64,000 nt of DNA from Geitlerinema sp. BBD 1991-9 (GTDB lineage: Bacteria > Cyanobacteriota > Cyanobacteriia > Cyanobacteriales > Geitlerinemataceae), in contig LWRO01000020.1 in assembly GCA_001657325.1 (NCBI GenBank), positions 55,866 through 119,865 of the forward strand. The letters are read 5' to 3'. The position numbers were made by a program, and so were the translations under genes. Positions 36,701-44,969 of the stretch are shown here, piece by piece. The notes under the pieces were generated by a model. It saw nothing but the letters and a program-made list of their open reading frames with translations, was not told the DNA's origin and ran no database searches. Numbering within the stretch: position 1 is the first letter of the stretch; each line of letters starts with the position of its first letter.

Positions 36701-37877
36701 AGTGGCACGGGACATTACCAAAGCCAAACATTCCGAGGCTCGCTTGCAAGAGTCAGAACGGCGCTGGCGTAGCGTGTTGGAAAACGTACCGCTATTGGTG
36801 GTTGGGTTGAACGTCAAGGGATGCATTGAATACGTCAATCCGTTTTTCGCAACGCTGACGGGATTCGATCGAGAGACACTCGTCGATAAAAACTGGTTCG
36901 AGACGTTTTTACCAGCTTCCTACCACTCGTCGATGCGTCGCTACTTCGAGGCGATTCTCAGGGGTGAGGACTTGAAACCACACCACCAAAACCCCGTTCT
37001 CACTCGCGACGGGGACAAGCGGATCGTCTCTTGGAGTAATACAGTCTTGAAAGACTCCCTCGGACAAATTGTCGGAAGCCTCAGCATCGGGGAGGACGTC
37101 ACCGAGCGCCACGCGATCGAGCGCATGAAAGACGAGTTCGTGTCCGTCGTCAGTCACGAGTTGCGAACACCGCTTACTTCCATTCACGGGGCGTTGAATT
37201 TGCTCGCGAGTCGTTTGGTCGATCCGACGTCGGAACGGGGAATGCGGGTGGTGCAAATCGCGGCTGACAGCGCAGAACGTTTGGTACGCTTGGTGAACGA
37301 TATTTTGGCCCTGGAACGTCTGGAATCTGGAAAACTGCGTCTGCTGCTCCAGTCGGTGAATGCAGTTACACTCGCGATCCGCTCGATCGAGCAAATGCAG
37401 GTCATGGCCAATCGCGCCCGCATCTCGCTCTGTGCCGTTAACGAGCAGGAGTTGTCCGTGACGCCCAAGGATTTAGAGGTGAGGGCCGATCCCGATCGCG
37501 TATTGCAAGTTTTAACCAACTTATTGGGCAACGCGATCGAATTTTCAGCAGCGGGTAAAACGATTTGGGTATCCGTAGAACCCATCACGGACGAAAACGA
37601 TCGAAAAATGGTACAGTTTGCGGTGCGGGACGAGGGGCGAGGTATTCCACCGGATAAGTTAGAAGCTATTTTCGAGCGTTTTCACCAGGTCGATCCGTCA
37701 GATTCCCGGCGTAAGGGCGGCACGGGATTAGGACTGACGATCTGTCGCAGTATCGTCGAACAACACGGGGGGCGAATCTGGGTGGAAAGTACGCTCGACA
37801 TCGGTAGTTGTTTTTACTTCACGTTACCCGTATCAGAAGGAGGGAATTCCGATTTCAATGACACAATTGGCGGTTAA
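33798..37877 (+). CDS. Multi-PAS/GAF sensor histidine kinase
   Basis: A 1359-aa soluble sensor kinase with no membrane segment visible. In order: a divergent N-terminal sensor segment (1-140), PAS (142-270), PAS (270-397), GAF (about 420-571), PAS (575-698), a coiled coil (about 700-740), PAS (741-858), PAS (863-981), PAS (983-1106), HisKA with the phosphorylated His1120 in VSHELRTPLTSIHG, and HATPase_c (about 1228-1350) with the N box NLLGNAIEF, G1 DEGRGIPP and G2 GTGLGLTI. The GAF domain lacks the Cys-His pair of a canonical phytochrome chromophore site (GYASSIALPLVHENVSIG), so a bilin is not predicted. Its 3' end overlaps the response regulator gene by 20 nt, marking them as a pair. Confidence 0.92.
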   Translation: MSCTSDARTILPTQEPLLRQVFGVLSELILLLDRNAESIEVLPTAGVSGDLDVTELTVQKIRDVETRDEFIAPVRRALDTQTRQYFEYAIEDDEVRVWYVAEISPLSRDKAIWVARDLLGTLPPCCRDSFQPCWRDRVEAELQDSEERFRATFEQAAVGIAHVRTDGSFLRVNRRFCEFLGYSPEEIRTRSYADITHPEDLKTSQYGIDRLLSGEIDTFTQEKRYLRSNGVDIWGSVTVSLVYTRSGHPDYFIAVIRDISARKQAEAALHASEERWQLAVRGNNDGIWDWNIQTNEVYFSPRWKEMLGFADDEIANHLDEWSKRVHPDDLDWVVQTIQDHLAEKTPFYITEHRVRCKDGSYRWILDRGQALWDENGDVVRMVGSHTDITARKATEAQLHRVNRTLKTLSDCNQALVRATSETELFQNICQILVTAGGYRLAWVGYVEQDADKTIRPVAQAGFDEGYLETLNLTWADTERGRGPTGTAARQGSFCVFQDIANDPCYKPWREAARKRGYASSIALPLVHENVSIGVLNLYSHLPDAFDDADIQFLEELGADLVYGIIALRTHQAHEESERRFRQLAESIDDVFWMSNDTESEILYVSPAYEKIWGRSCQSLYDNPKSYLTPIHPEDRERALNALQKDLSAYFDVEYRIVRPDGSVCWVWDRGFPIYGENGKLFRRSGIAKDITERKRAEAFLLNAKAELEIRVRERTAELALANRQLQRELSERQLAEAKVRESEKQYRTLVKNFPKGAVFLFDRDYRYTIADGVGLTELGLSREQLEDRVISDVLPAEIYNMVEPLYRAALSGETTTAEIRHVDRIYAYQALPVRNERDEVKGGMVVLQDITERKKAEAERDRLIAILEASPDIVVSMTLSGRVFYLNQAARQVWGVAPDTPLDRWSLRQGQPEWANQLLQTEGIPSALQNGSWVGETALLSCDSREIPVSQLTIAHKDAKGTVKFLSSVARDITKAKHSEARLQESERRWRSVLENVPLLVVGLNVKGCIEYVNPFFATLTGFDRETLVDKNWFETFLPASYHSSMRRYFEAILRGEDLKPHHQNPVLTRDGDKRIVSWSNTVLKDSLGQIVGSLSIGEDVTERHAIERMKDEFVSVVSHELRTPLTSIHGALNLLASRLVDPTSERGMRVVQIAADSAERLVRLVNDILALERLESGKLRLLLQSVNAVTLAIRSIEQMQVMANRARISLCAVNEQELSVTPKDLEVRADPDRVLQVLTNLLGNAIEFSAAGKTIWVSVEPITDENDRKMVQFAVRDEGRGIPPDKLEAIFERFHQVDPSDSRRKGGTGLGLTICRSIVEQHGGRIWVESTLDIGSCFYFTLPVSEGGNSDFNDTIGG

Positions 37878-38250
37878 GCGCGTGTTGGTGGTCGACGATG
37901 ATGACGGAGTGCGGGAAATCGTCCAAATTTCGTTGGAAGTGGCCGCAGGATGGGAAGTTTTAGTCGCTGCATCGGGCAAGGAGGCGATCGAAATCGCCCA
38001 CCAAGAGTCCTTAGATGCGATTTTGTTGGACGTGATGATGCCTGAGATGGATGGAACCCAGACCTTTCGGCATCTTCAAGAAGACCCCAAAACTCGCCAA
38101 GTTCCCACCATTTTTTTAACGGCAAAGGCGAAAGCGATCGAACAGGAAGCGTATTTGGCCTTAGGGGTAACGGGGGTGATTACAAAACCCTTCGCACCCA
38201 TGAGTTTAGTCGAACAAATTCGAGCGATGTTGGGTTGGGATCGATCCTGA
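37858..38250 (+). CDS. Single-domain response regulator (CheY-like)
   Basis: A 130-aa receiver domain with no output domain. The acidic pocket is DDDD at 13-16, the phosphoacceptor Asp58 is in ILLDVMMPEMDG, Thr88 is in IFLTAKA, and Lys110 in VITKPFAP completes the active site. It overlaps the kinase gene by 20 nt, so it is the cognate acceptor or part of a phosphorelay. Its lack of a DNA-binding domain means the output must be protein-protein. It is convergent with the next gene (15-bp gap). Confidence 0.93.
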   Translation: MTQLAVKRVLVVDDDDGVREIVQISLEVAAGWEVLVAASGKEAIEIAHQESLDAILLDVMMPEMDGTQTFRHLQEDPKTRQVPTIFLTAKAKAIEQEAYLALGVTGVITKPFAPMSLVEQIRAMLGWDRS

Positions 38251-38264
38251 CTCGCCCAAGACGT

Positions 38265-38849
38265 TTACGATCGAAAATAATCGGGTTCGTTTCCCGATTT
38301 CCATTTAATATTGCAACCGATGCTCGGCTTTTGCTCGATCTCGATGGGACTTCCCGATAGAACCGCCTCGATCGCGATCCGCAGATCTTTCCCCGTCACG
38401 AGTTTGTCGTTTCCAGGGCGACTATCGTCGAGTTGTCCGCGATATGCAAGCTTTCGATCTCTATCGAATAAGAAAAAGTCCGGCGTACAAGCGGCGGTGT
38501 AAGCTTTAGCAACTTCCTGGGTTTCGTCGTAACATACGGGAAATGCAAAGTTGAAGGTTTGCGCCATTTCTTTCAACTTTGCCGGCGAATCGTCAGGATA
38601 GTTCGCGACGTCGTTGGAACTCACGGCGACAATGCCCAAACCCGTATCGGCGTAGTCTTGACCGAGGTTTGACAGTCCCTCGCGAACGTGCTTGACAAAC
38701 GGACAATGCTGACAGAGAAAAATAACTAGCAAGGCCGGTTTGTTTTCAAAAGTGTCGAGAGATATAGTTTGACCAGAAACAGTATCGGGAAGCGAAAATG
38801 CAGGGGCCGAAGTTCCGAGATCTAACATGGTCGAAGGTGTCAGAACCAT
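38265..38849 (-). CDS. Thioredoxin-fold / AhpC-TSA family protein
   Basis: A 194-aa peroxiredoxin-like protein: LGTSAPAFSLPDTVSGQTISL at the start, then LLVIFLCQHCPFVKHVREGL with a CxxC active-site pair, VAVSSNDVANYPDDSP, FPVCYDETQEVAKAYTAACTPDFFLFD and LAYRGQLDDSRP. This group is annotated as thioredoxin family proteins in cyanobacteria and is cytosolic (no signal peptide). Probable role: thiol redox or peroxide handling, partner unknown. Starts: ATG 38849 is used here; ATG 38828 (MLDLGTSAP) is equally plausible. Confidence 0.85.
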   Translation of the reverse strand: MVLTPSTMLDLGTSAPAFSLPDTVSGQTISLDTFENKPALLVIFLCQHCPFVKHVREGLSNLGQDYADTGLGIVAVSSNDVANYPDDSPAKLKEMAQTFNFAFPVCYDETQEVAKAYTAACTPDFFLFDRDRKLAYRGQLDDSRPGNDKLVTGKDLRIAIEAVLSGSPIEIEQKPSIGCNIKWKSGNEPDYFRS

Positions 38850-38904
38850 ACTTTTTAACTCTACAAACGACAGGGGACACACCTTCTCAGATTAGAGAAA
38901 TGGG

Positions 38905-39207
38905 TTAATAATTGCAAACGTAGTTCAACATATTTTGGGTCGCTTCACTTTGGGGCGAATACGTCCCGTACCCCTCGGCATACCACTGATTTTGGCGACA
39001 GTAGGCGATCGCGTCGATGACCTCGCTCCCGATGCTGTAGGTAAAGTACAGATTGCCCTCGTACCAGCCGATACTGTCTCGATCGACCGCAACGACTTCT
39101 CCCGTCGAAGCGACCCCCATGCGAACCCAGTAAACGGCCAGGGCGGGAGAAGAAACAACAACAGTTGATGCGACAGCGAGGGCTGCGAGAATAGATTTTT
39201 GAGTCAT
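38905..39207 (-). CDS. Small secreted protein, unknown function
   Basis: A 100-aa protein with a clear signal peptide: MTQKSILAALAVASTVVVSS, then PALA as the cleavage site at about residue 24. The mature part is about 76 aa, with two Cys (AYCRQNQWY and NYVCNY) that could form a disulfide, and a repeated Tyr/Gly pattern (YWVRMGVASTGEVVAVD, WYEGNLYFTYS). It resembles short cyanobacterial exported proteins of unknown role. The frame continues 13 residues upstream, but the signal peptide fixes the ATG at 39207; GGAG lies about 12 nt before it. It is divergent from pfkA. Confidence 0.75.
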   Translation of the reverse strand: MTQKSILAALAVASTVVVSSPALAVYWVRMGVASTGEVVAVDRDSIGWYEGNLYFTYSIGSEVIDAIAYCRQNQWYAEGYGTYSPQSEATQNMLNYVCNY

Positions 39208-39413
39208 GGTTCGACGGTTCTCCAACAAGGTTGCCTGTCGTTCCATTGTGGAATTGCCGATTCATAAACGGTCACCCAATGAAATGAAACTTTACCGAGT
39301 TCGGAGATCGAAGAACAACTTAAAAGAAAACCAAAAAATGAAACATCGATCGCAGACCGAAGTTAGAGTAAAGGCAAGTATCGGATAGTTCACCGACACC
39401 CCAAAAGGAAGCT

Positions 39414-40529
39414 ATGAACCAGCAAAAGCGACTTGGGATTTTAACCAGCGGCGGTGACTGTCCCGGTCTCAACGCGGCGATCCGAGCGGTTGTCAGCCAT
39501 GCCACACTGACTTACGGATGGGAAGTTCTCGGTATCCCCTACGCGACTCAGGGATTGCTCGATCGCAAAGCCGTCGCGCTCACGGTGCATGGTCTCGATC
39601 TGCGCGGGATCGATCCGCTGTTGAGTACGGGGGGGACGATTCTCGGGTCGATTAACCGAGGTCCCACTGAAGCCCACGCCGATGAAATTATTGCGGGATA
39701 TCATGCCCTCGAACTCGACGCTCTCATTTGTATCGGCGGTGACGGCAGCTTGGCCCTACTGTCGAAGTTGGCGAAACAAGGGGGATGGAATGTCGTCGGA
39801 ATTCCCAAAACCATCGATAACGACGTGGCCGTGACCGATCGATCGATCGGATTCGATACGGCCGTGAATACCCTCGTCGATGCCCTCCACAAACTCAGTT
39901 ACACGGCAGCGAGTCACGATCGCGTCATGGTGGTCGAAACGATGGGACGAGACGCAGGACATCTGGCCCTTCACGCGGGAATTGCAGGTGGCGCCGACGT
40001 TATTTTGATTCCCGAAATTCCCTACACCTTTGATGGTGTATGCCAGCAAATTGAAGAATTGAGGGAACGATGGGGACATAAGTTCGCCTTAGTCGTCGTG
40101 GCTGAGGGCGCAAAAACCCTCTCGGGAGAATCCCGCCAGTACACTGACGCGCAGGGGGAAGTCCGTCTGCGGGGCATTGGCGATTACGTATCCGATGAAA
40201 TTTGCCGCCATACCCACAATGCAGTTGAGGCAAGGGTTACAGTCCTCGGACACGTCCAGCGAGGTGGAATCCCCTCGGCATTCGATCGCGTCCTCGCATC
40301 GGTCTTCGGGAAAACCGCTGTCGATCTCGTCGCGCGAGAAAGCTACGGTCGGGTTGTCGTTTGGAAGAACGGTCGCGCTGTAGACGTTTCGATCGACGAG
40401 GTCTGCGATCGAAGTCCCACCTGCGTCGATCCCCAGGGCTGTCTCGTTCAAACAGCGCGCGGTCTGGGCATTTACATTGGCGAACTCGGGATACCCGCTG
40501 TAACGCCCTTAGTCAGGACGGCAGTGTGA
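39414..40529 (+). CDS. pfkA: ATP-dependent 6-phosphofructokinase
   Basis: Phosphorylates fructose-6-phosphate to fructose-1,6-bisphosphate in glycolysis. The 371-aa protein has GGDCPGLNAAIRAVV (nucleotide loop), CIGGDGSLALL, PKTIDNDVAVTD with the catalytic Asp, VETMGRDAGHLALHAGIAGG, and LGHVQRGGIPSAFDR. In phosphofructokinases the GGDG glycine (position 104 of E. coli) marks ATP use, whereas PKTIDND carries the lysine (124) otherwise typical of pyrophosphate enzymes. This Gly-Lys combination is the group III ATP-dependent type. AAGGAAG sits 2-3 nt before the ATG. Pyruvate kinase follows after 65 nt on the same strand, pairing two control points of glycolysis. Confidence 0.93.
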   Translation: MNQQKRLGILTSGGDCPGLNAAIRAVVSHATLTYGWEVLGIPYATQGLLDRKAVALTVHGLDLRGIDPLLSTGGTILGSINRGPTEAHADEIIAGYHALELDALICIGGDGSLALLSKLAKQGGWNVVGIPKTIDNDVAVTDRSIGFDTAVNTLVDALHKLSYTAASHDRVMVVETMGRDAGHLALHAGIAGGADVILIPEIPYTFDGVCQQIEELRERWGHKFALVVVAEGAKTLSGESRQYTDAQGEVRLRGIGDYVSDEICRHTHNAVEARVTVLGHVQRGGIPSAFDRVLASVFGKTAVDLVARESYGRVVVWKNGRAVDVSIDEVCDRSPTCVDPQGCLVQTARGLGIYIGELGIPAVTPLVRTAV

Positions 40530-40594
40530 TAGAGGATCTCGTCAAGAGCGTCCTATCTGCGACTTAATTTTCTAACAACCTTTACAGGTGTTTT

Positions 40595-42022
40595 ATGCGA
40601 CGCACCAAAATTATTTGCACGGTCGGTCCGGCAACTGCTTCGCCAACAATGCTCAAATCCTTGGCAGCCGCAGGCATGAACGTTGCCCGGCTCAACTTTT
40701 CCCACGGAAGCCACGATTTCCACGCCCAAACCATTACAACCTTGCAGCGACTTCGGACGGAGTGCAATATGCCCGTTGCGATCTTGCAAGACCTCTGCGG
40801 TCCGAAAATTCGCTTGGGAATGCTGCCCCCCGAAGGCTTGGAAGTCGAAACCGGACAGGAAGTGACGTTTGTGGCTGCCGAATCGGGCGATAACCTCAGC
40901 GAAATTCCCCTACCCGTCCCGATGGTATTTGCCATCGTCCGCAAGGGAGAGCCGTTGCTGATTAACGACGGCCGGGTGAAGTTCGTTGTCACGGGGCGCA
41001 CGGCGGATACCATTCGCGCACAGGCGACGATCGGCGGACTGTTGCTCTCTCGCAAGGGGGTTAATTTACCGGACACGCACTTACCGATGACCTCCGTCAC
41101 TGAGAAAGACTTACTGGATTTGCGCTTTGGTTTGAAATGCGGCATCGATTGGGTGGCTGTGTCGTTCGTTCGATCGGTTCTCGATCTCGAACCCGTCCAG
41201 CGCACGGTCGAGGCGGCTGGGGCAAAAGTCCGCGTCATTGCCAAAATTGAAAAGCGGGAAGCCATCGACGACTTCGATGCTATCCTCGAGGCCGCGGACG
41301 GGATTCTCATCGCGCGGGGGGATATGGGGGTCGAACTTCCGATTCACGAGGTTCCGTTGATTCAGAAAGACATTATCCAACGGTGTAACGAAGCGGGAAA
41401 ACCCGTGATTACGGCAACGCAGATGTTGGAGTCGATGATCGACGCGCCCGACCCCACTCGTGCGGAGGCGACGGATGTCGCGAACTCCATTCTCGACGGC
41501 ACAGATGCGATCATGCTGTCGGGAGAAACAGCCGTGGGTCACTATCCGATCGAAGCGGTGAAAGTGATGCGAGATATCGCGTTAGAAACGGAACAAGTGC
41601 TGCCTCGATCGAAGTATCCGAAAGCCGGATCTCCGGGCGATCTCAGCGTGACGGAGTCGGTGGCTGCGGCGGTGTGTCGCATCGCGACGGAGGTCGATGC
41701 AAAGGCAATCTTTTGTAATACTTCGTCGGGGGGAACGGCTCGATCGATCTCGAAATACCGACCTCATCCGCCCATTGTCGCGTTTACACCGGAAGAACCG
41801 ACTCAGTACCAGTTAGCCCTATCTTGGGGCGTTCAACCCTGTTTGATTCCTACCGTTCACAGTGCGGACGAGATGATGGTGACGGTGGTGAACTCCTCAG
41901 TGGAAGGGGGATTGGTGGAAAAAGGGGATAAGGTGGTGATTACGTCGGGTGTTCCGATTGGAATGCCGGGAACGACCAGTTTAATTAAGGTTCATACGAT
42001 CGGAACGCCGATCGTTGCCTAG
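40595..42022 (+). CDS. pyk: Pyruvate kinase
   Basis: Converts phosphoenolpyruvate and ADP to pyruvate and ATP. 475 aa, the normal length for the core enzyme: MRRTKIICTVGPATASP, ARLNFSHGSHDFH, VIAKIEKREAIDDFDAILEA with the catalytic Lys, GILIARGDMGVELP for metal binding, TATQMLESMI, RAEATDVANSILDGTDAIML, then the C-terminal allosteric domain (about 350-475, ending VHTIGTPIVA). It lacks the extra C-terminal PEP-utiliser-like domain seen in some pyruvate kinases of about 590 aa. AGG about 8 nt upstream of the ATG is a weak ribosome site. Probably co-transcribed with pfkA. Confidence 0.95.
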   Translation: MRRTKIICTVGPATASPTMLKSLAAAGMNVARLNFSHGSHDFHAQTITTLQRLRTECNMPVAILQDLCGPKIRLGMLPPEGLEVETGQEVTFVAAESGDNLSEIPLPVPMVFAIVRKGEPLLINDGRVKFVVTGRTADTIRAQATIGGLLLSRKGVNLPDTHLPMTSVTEKDLLDLRFGLKCGIDWVAVSFVRSVLDLEPVQRTVEAAGAKVRVIAKIEKREAIDDFDAILEAADGILIARGDMGVELPIHEVPLIQKDIIQRCNEAGKPVITATQMLESMIDAPDPTRAEATDVANSILDGTDAIMLSGETAVGHYPIEAVKVMRDIALETEQVLPRSKYPKAGSPGDLSVTESVAAAVCRIATEVDAKAIFCNTSSGGTARSISKYRPHPPIVAFTPEEPTQYQLALSWGVQPCLIPTVHSADEMMVTVVNSSVEGGLVEKGDKVVITSGVPIGMPGTTSLIKVHTIGTPIVA

Positions 42023-42063
42023 AGCAGCGGTACAAAAGTCAGCCAGTTGAATGAGGTGAGTAG

Positions 42064-42182
42064 TCACTACTCACTACTCACTACTCACTACTCACTACTC
42101 ACTACTCACTACTCACTACTCACTGCTCACTACTCACTACTCACTACTCACTGCTCACTGCTCACTGCTCACTGTTCACTGT
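42064..42182. repeat. Heptanucleotide tandem repeat, 17 units of TCACTRC-type
   Basis: Starting at 42064 there are 17 consecutive 7-bp units. Most are TCACTAC; the ninth and several near the 3' end are TCACTGC, and the last two are TCACTGT. The 3' units are the more diverged. Such short tandemly repeated heptamers are characteristic of intergenic DNA in filamentous cyanobacteria. It begins 42 nt after the pyruvate kinase stop and has no coding role; TCACT-type repeats between strains often differ in unit number. Confidence 0.95.
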
Positions 42183-42185
42183 AAA

Positions 42186-42250
42186 GGGTGTGTTCGCGGG
42201 CAACTGAATTTGGCGGAAGTCCAGTCAATGTAATTCCCGCGAACGCACCC
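42186..42250. repeat. Inverted repeat with 15-bp arms
   Basis: GGGTGTGTTCGCGGG (42186-42200) faces CCCGCGAACGCACCC (42236-42250), 14 of 15 positions paired, across a 35-nt loop. It directly follows the heptamer array. It looks like a REP/MITE-type palindromic unit and could also end the pfkA-pyk transcript. Confidence 0.7.
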
Positions 42251-42342
42251 ACCCCATCACCAGCATCAAGCCTTCTGACTTCTGTACGGGTGTTCTAGAC
42301 ACTCTATTGAGATCGTCGATCGTCCTGGATAGCCCTTCTCAG

Positions 42343-42376
42343 AACCCCGGTAACTTCTCTGAAACCGGGGTTTTTA
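42343..42376 (+). terminator. Hairpin with T-run, possible terminator
   Basis: AACCCCGG (42343-42350) pairs with CCGGGGTT (42365-42372) and is followed by TTT. It is 320 nt beyond the pyruvate kinase stop, so it may serve that transcript or be one of the AACCCCGG dispersed hairpins common in cyanobacteria. The stretch from 42377 to 42800 holds no credible gene on either strand; it has only a short hairpin (CTTCCC with GGGAAG) near 42750-42770. Confidence 0.5.
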
Positions 42377-42800
42377 CAACGTTCGTATTGGCTTCACCAT
42401 CACGATGTCCACTCGTCGTAAGGGGATTTATGTCAAATCTAGATTGCCAATCTATCCTAATTTCTGTTAGGTCGGGGTGGGATCTGTATCGAAAAATGTG
42501 AGAAGTTTCTGTCGGACAAGAAGTGCAGCAATACGATCGATGAAGTGTAAAAGTTTTTAAGATCTCACAATCGAGAAAGAGATAGTTTGAATTAAAAATT
42601 CAAGCAATACTATTGAATAATCAGTACGAACAACGAGTCCAAGTGATATCAGAAGCATCGATCCAAACATAAATCTTAATATAAAAAGGCTTGGCGATCG
42701 ATCGAGAAGTATCAAACTTTATTAGCATTAAACTTACGATTCGCCTCCCTTCCCTGGGAGGGAAGAGAGTTTAGCGCTTAGACGCTTCGATCGAATCGAA

Positions 42801-43271
42801 CTACATATCCGAGAGAATACGTTGCACGATTTCGATACCCGTTGCAGCTTGCCATGCAAACAAACCGACTAACAGCGTATTCGCGGCAATATGGGTATAA
42901 CGCGCCCAGTCTTTCCCAGCTTGCATGAGGGGGGCGAGAGAGGCAGAAACTGCAATCAAACCCGTCATTCCTAAGCCAACCAGTAAGTGCGGACCGACAA
43001 ACAATTTGCCGTTATTAACGAACGTTACAGCCATCCCGCCCAGGGTGCCGATAACCATACCAGCTAACAGTAACGAACCGATTTGAAAGTGTTTCGTCCG
43101 AAATTGACCTTGAACCAATGCTTTCTTTTCTTCACCGGTTGCCGCACGAGTTTTGCGGACTTTCATGCCCGTATAACCCGCATAAAGTGCTAGTGCTAGA
43201 AGCACCCACATGAACAGTGGATGCACGAAATTCAAACCCGGTTTAATCGATTCAGGAATAGCTAAATCCAT
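42801..43271 (-). CDS. DUF4079 domain integral membrane protein
   Basis: A 156-aa membrane protein with about four hydrophobic helices: VHPLFMWVLLALALYAGYTG (about 16-35), HFQIGSLLLAGMVIGTLGG (about 60-78), a third around HLLVGLGMTGLIAVSASLA and a fourth around THIAANTLLVGLFAWQAATG. Conserved His residues at the start of several helices (HPLFMW, HFQIG, HLLVG, HIAAN) recall haem-binding cytochrome b561-like proteins, which is only suggestive. The family is nearly restricted to cyanobacteria and plants and its function is not established to my knowledge. AGGAG lies 8 nt before the ATG. It ends before a long gene-free stretch. Confidence 0.85.
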   Translation of the reverse strand: MDLAIPESIKPGLNFVHPLFMWVLLALALYAGYTGMKVRKTRAATGEEKKALVQGQFRTKHFQIGSLLLAGMVIGTLGGMAVTFVNNGKLFVGPHLLVGLGMTGLIAVSASLAPLMQAGKDWARYTHIAANTLLVGLFAWQAATGIEIVQRILSDM

Positions 43272-43367
43272 TAACGTTCTCCTCTGTGAGCCAAGCGTTC
43301 TTCATAAAACTTAGCACAACGACCAATTGTCAAGGAAAGCGTTAAGGGAAAAGAGCCATCAAATTGC

Positions 43368-43610
43368 TCAATGTTGGCAAGATTCGTCAGTCTCGAGGGG
43401 AGGAACGGGATCGTAACCGCCGGGGTTCAAAGGATGACAGCGTAAAACGCGACGAACGGCAAGCCAACCGCCTCGCCAAGCTCCAAACCGTTCGATCGAT
43501 TCCAGCGCGTACTGAGAACAGGTCGGACGAAAACGACAGGAGGGCATCGTCCAAGGAGAAATCAACAGTCGATAGGCACGAATCAAAGCCAGAAGAAACG
43601 TTTTTATCAT
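43368..43610 (-). CDS. yidD: Membrane protein insertion efficiency factor YidD
   Basis: An 80-aa protein that assists YidC/Sec insertion of membrane proteins. The entire family pattern is present: [53 protein letters not shown]. An amphipathic N-terminal helix ([16 protein letters not shown]) anchors it to the membrane. The frame continues 52 residues upstream with no family similarity and overlaps the divergent phytol kinase gene, so ATG 43610 is chosen. It is divergent from that gene, with 70 bp between starts. Confidence 0.93.
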   Translation of the reverse strand: MIKTFLLALIRAYRLLISPWTMPSCRFRPTCSQYALESIERFGAWRGGWLAVRRVLRCHPLNPGGYDPVPPLETDESCQH

Positions 43611-43680
43611 TTCGATCGAGTCGTGTCGGCACCCGTAATCGTCTACATTAACAATATTGACACGATGCGACTCGCAATCG

Positions 43681-44376
43681 ATGACAGACCTAGGCTTTTC
43701 TGAATCGACCGTTCCCCTGTGGCTCTCTGGTGGATTAGCGTTAACGTGGTTGGGACTCGTCCTCACGGTCGCTGAAGGCCTCTACCAGTTTCGACACACG
43801 ACCTCGGAAGTGACCCGCAAAATCGTCCATATCGGCACGGGTAACGTAATTTTACTCGCGTGGGCGCTGGGAATTCCGAGTTGGGTCGGGGTCGGCGCGT
43901 CGATCGTAGCCGCTAGCATTGCCCTACTCTCTTACTCGCTCCCCATTTTCCCCGGTATTAACAGTGTCGGTCGTCACAGTCTCGGCACTTTTTTTTACGC
44001 GGTCAGCATTGGCGTTCTCGTCAGTTGGTTTTGGGATGCCAACCAACCGTACTATGCGGCGTTGGGCATTCTCGTGATGGCTTGGGGAGACGGTTTAGCA
44101 GCCCTTGTCGGACAGAATTTCGGCCGTCACCCCTATCGCGTGTTCGGCATGAAAAAAAGTGTAGAAGGGACATTAACGATGTTTTTGGTGAGCTGTCTGG
44201 TGAGTAGCTTGGTATTGCAAGCCTCCGAGGGCAGTTGGACACAAATTGCGTTCGTTTCGATCGTCGTGGCCGGTGCAGCAACGCTCTTAGAATCGTTCTC
44301 GCAACGAGGTATCGATAACCTGAGCGTTCCCGTTGGCAGTGCAGCCGTGGCGTTTTACTTACAGCAGTTTTATTGA
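43681..44376 (+). CDS. Phytol/dolichol kinase family protein (VTE5/SEC59-like)
   Basis: A polytopic membrane protein of 231 aa with about seven hydrophobic segments, belonging to the phytol kinase/DGK1/SEC59 family. Signature elements are [19 protein letters not shown] near the N-terminus, [20 protein letters not shown] and [20 protein letters not shown], then [14 protein letters not shown]. The cyanobacterial members phosphorylate phytol released from chlorophyll for tocopherol and chlorophyll recycling; that substrate is inferred. ATG 43681 is preferred to the TTG at 43657. The next gene starts 14 nt after the stop, or overlaps by 4 if its TTG is used, so the two are likely an operon. Confidence 0.88.
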   Translation: MTDLGFSESTVPLWLSGGLALTWLGLVLTVAEGLYQFRHTTSEVTRKIVHIGTGNVILLAWALGIPSWVGVGASIVAASIALLSYSLPIFPGINSVGRHSLGTFFYAVSIGVLVSWFWDANQPYYAALGILVMAWGDGLAALVGQNFGRHPYRVFGMKKSVEGTLTMFLVSCLVSSLVLQASEGSWTQIAFVSIVVAGAATLLESFSQRGIDNLSVPVGSAAVAFYLQQFY

Positions 44377-44390
44377 CAATAACTTGGGTG

Positions 44391-44969
44391 ATGCAGCGAG
44401 TCGTTCTAGTCCACGGAATTTTCAGACAGTCGCGGGTCTTTCGCAAACTCGCGTTGCAGTTGCAACAGCGCGGCTACACCGTCCATACCCCCGATCTGTT
44501 CCATCAATTCGGGGCGTTGGGGTTAGTGGAGTTGGCCCAACAGCTGGCAAAATACCTCGACACCCACCTCGACGACGGCGAACCGTTCGATTTGGTGGGA
44601 TTGAGCATGGGGGGAATTGTCAGTCGTTATTACGTGCAGCGATTGGGGGGAATCGATCGAATTCGTCGCTTTGTCGCCATTGCTTCTCCCCATTTCGGCA
44701 CGTGGACAGCCTATGGATTTCCCCGCAAAACTGCCTTAGATATGCGGCCGGGGAGTTCGCTGTTGGCGGACTTGAACCGAGACGTGACCGTACTCGATCG
44801 CGTGCAAACCACCTCGATTTGGACGCCGTGGGATTTCATCATCGTTCCCGCTCGCAGCTGCTGTCTTCCGGTCGGACGTATCGTTCGCGTCGACGTTTTT
44901 CCTCACGGAATGATGGCGTGGCACGATCGAAGCCTCAAAGCTGTGGTCGAAGCCCTCGCAGCCGGTTAA
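44391..44969 (+). CDS. Alpha/beta hydrolase, lipase-like
   Basis: A 192-aa alpha/beta hydrolase. VVLVHGIFRQSRVFRKL is the oxyanion-loop strand, and the nucleophile elbow is LVGLSMGGIVSRYYVQRL with Ser as nucleophile; IASPHFGTW follows as in triacylglycerol lipase/EstA-type enzymes. The catalytic His is probably in VFPHGMMAWHD. No signal peptide is visible, so an intracellular lipid ester is the likely substrate. Position just after phytol kinase suggests chlorophyll or lipid turnover, which is inference. ATG 44391 is chosen; a TTG at 44373 overlaps the upstream stop. Confidence 0.85.
   Translation: MQRVVLVHGIFRQSRVFRKLALQLQQRGYTVHTPDLFHQFGALGLVELAQQLAKYLDTHLDDGEPFDLVGLSMGGIVSRYYVQRLGGIDRIRRFVAIASPHFGTWTAYGFPRKTALDMRPGSSLLADLNRDVTVLDRVQTTSIWTPWDFIIVPARSCCLPVGRIVRVDVFPHGMMAWHDRSLKAVVEALAAG

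Noticed and set aside
33798..37877. Phytochrome-type photoreceptor
   Set aside because: The single GAF domain lacks the chromophore-binding Cys-His signature.
42064..42182. CRISPR array
   Set aside because: The units are 7 bp long with no spacers; it is a simple tandem repeat.
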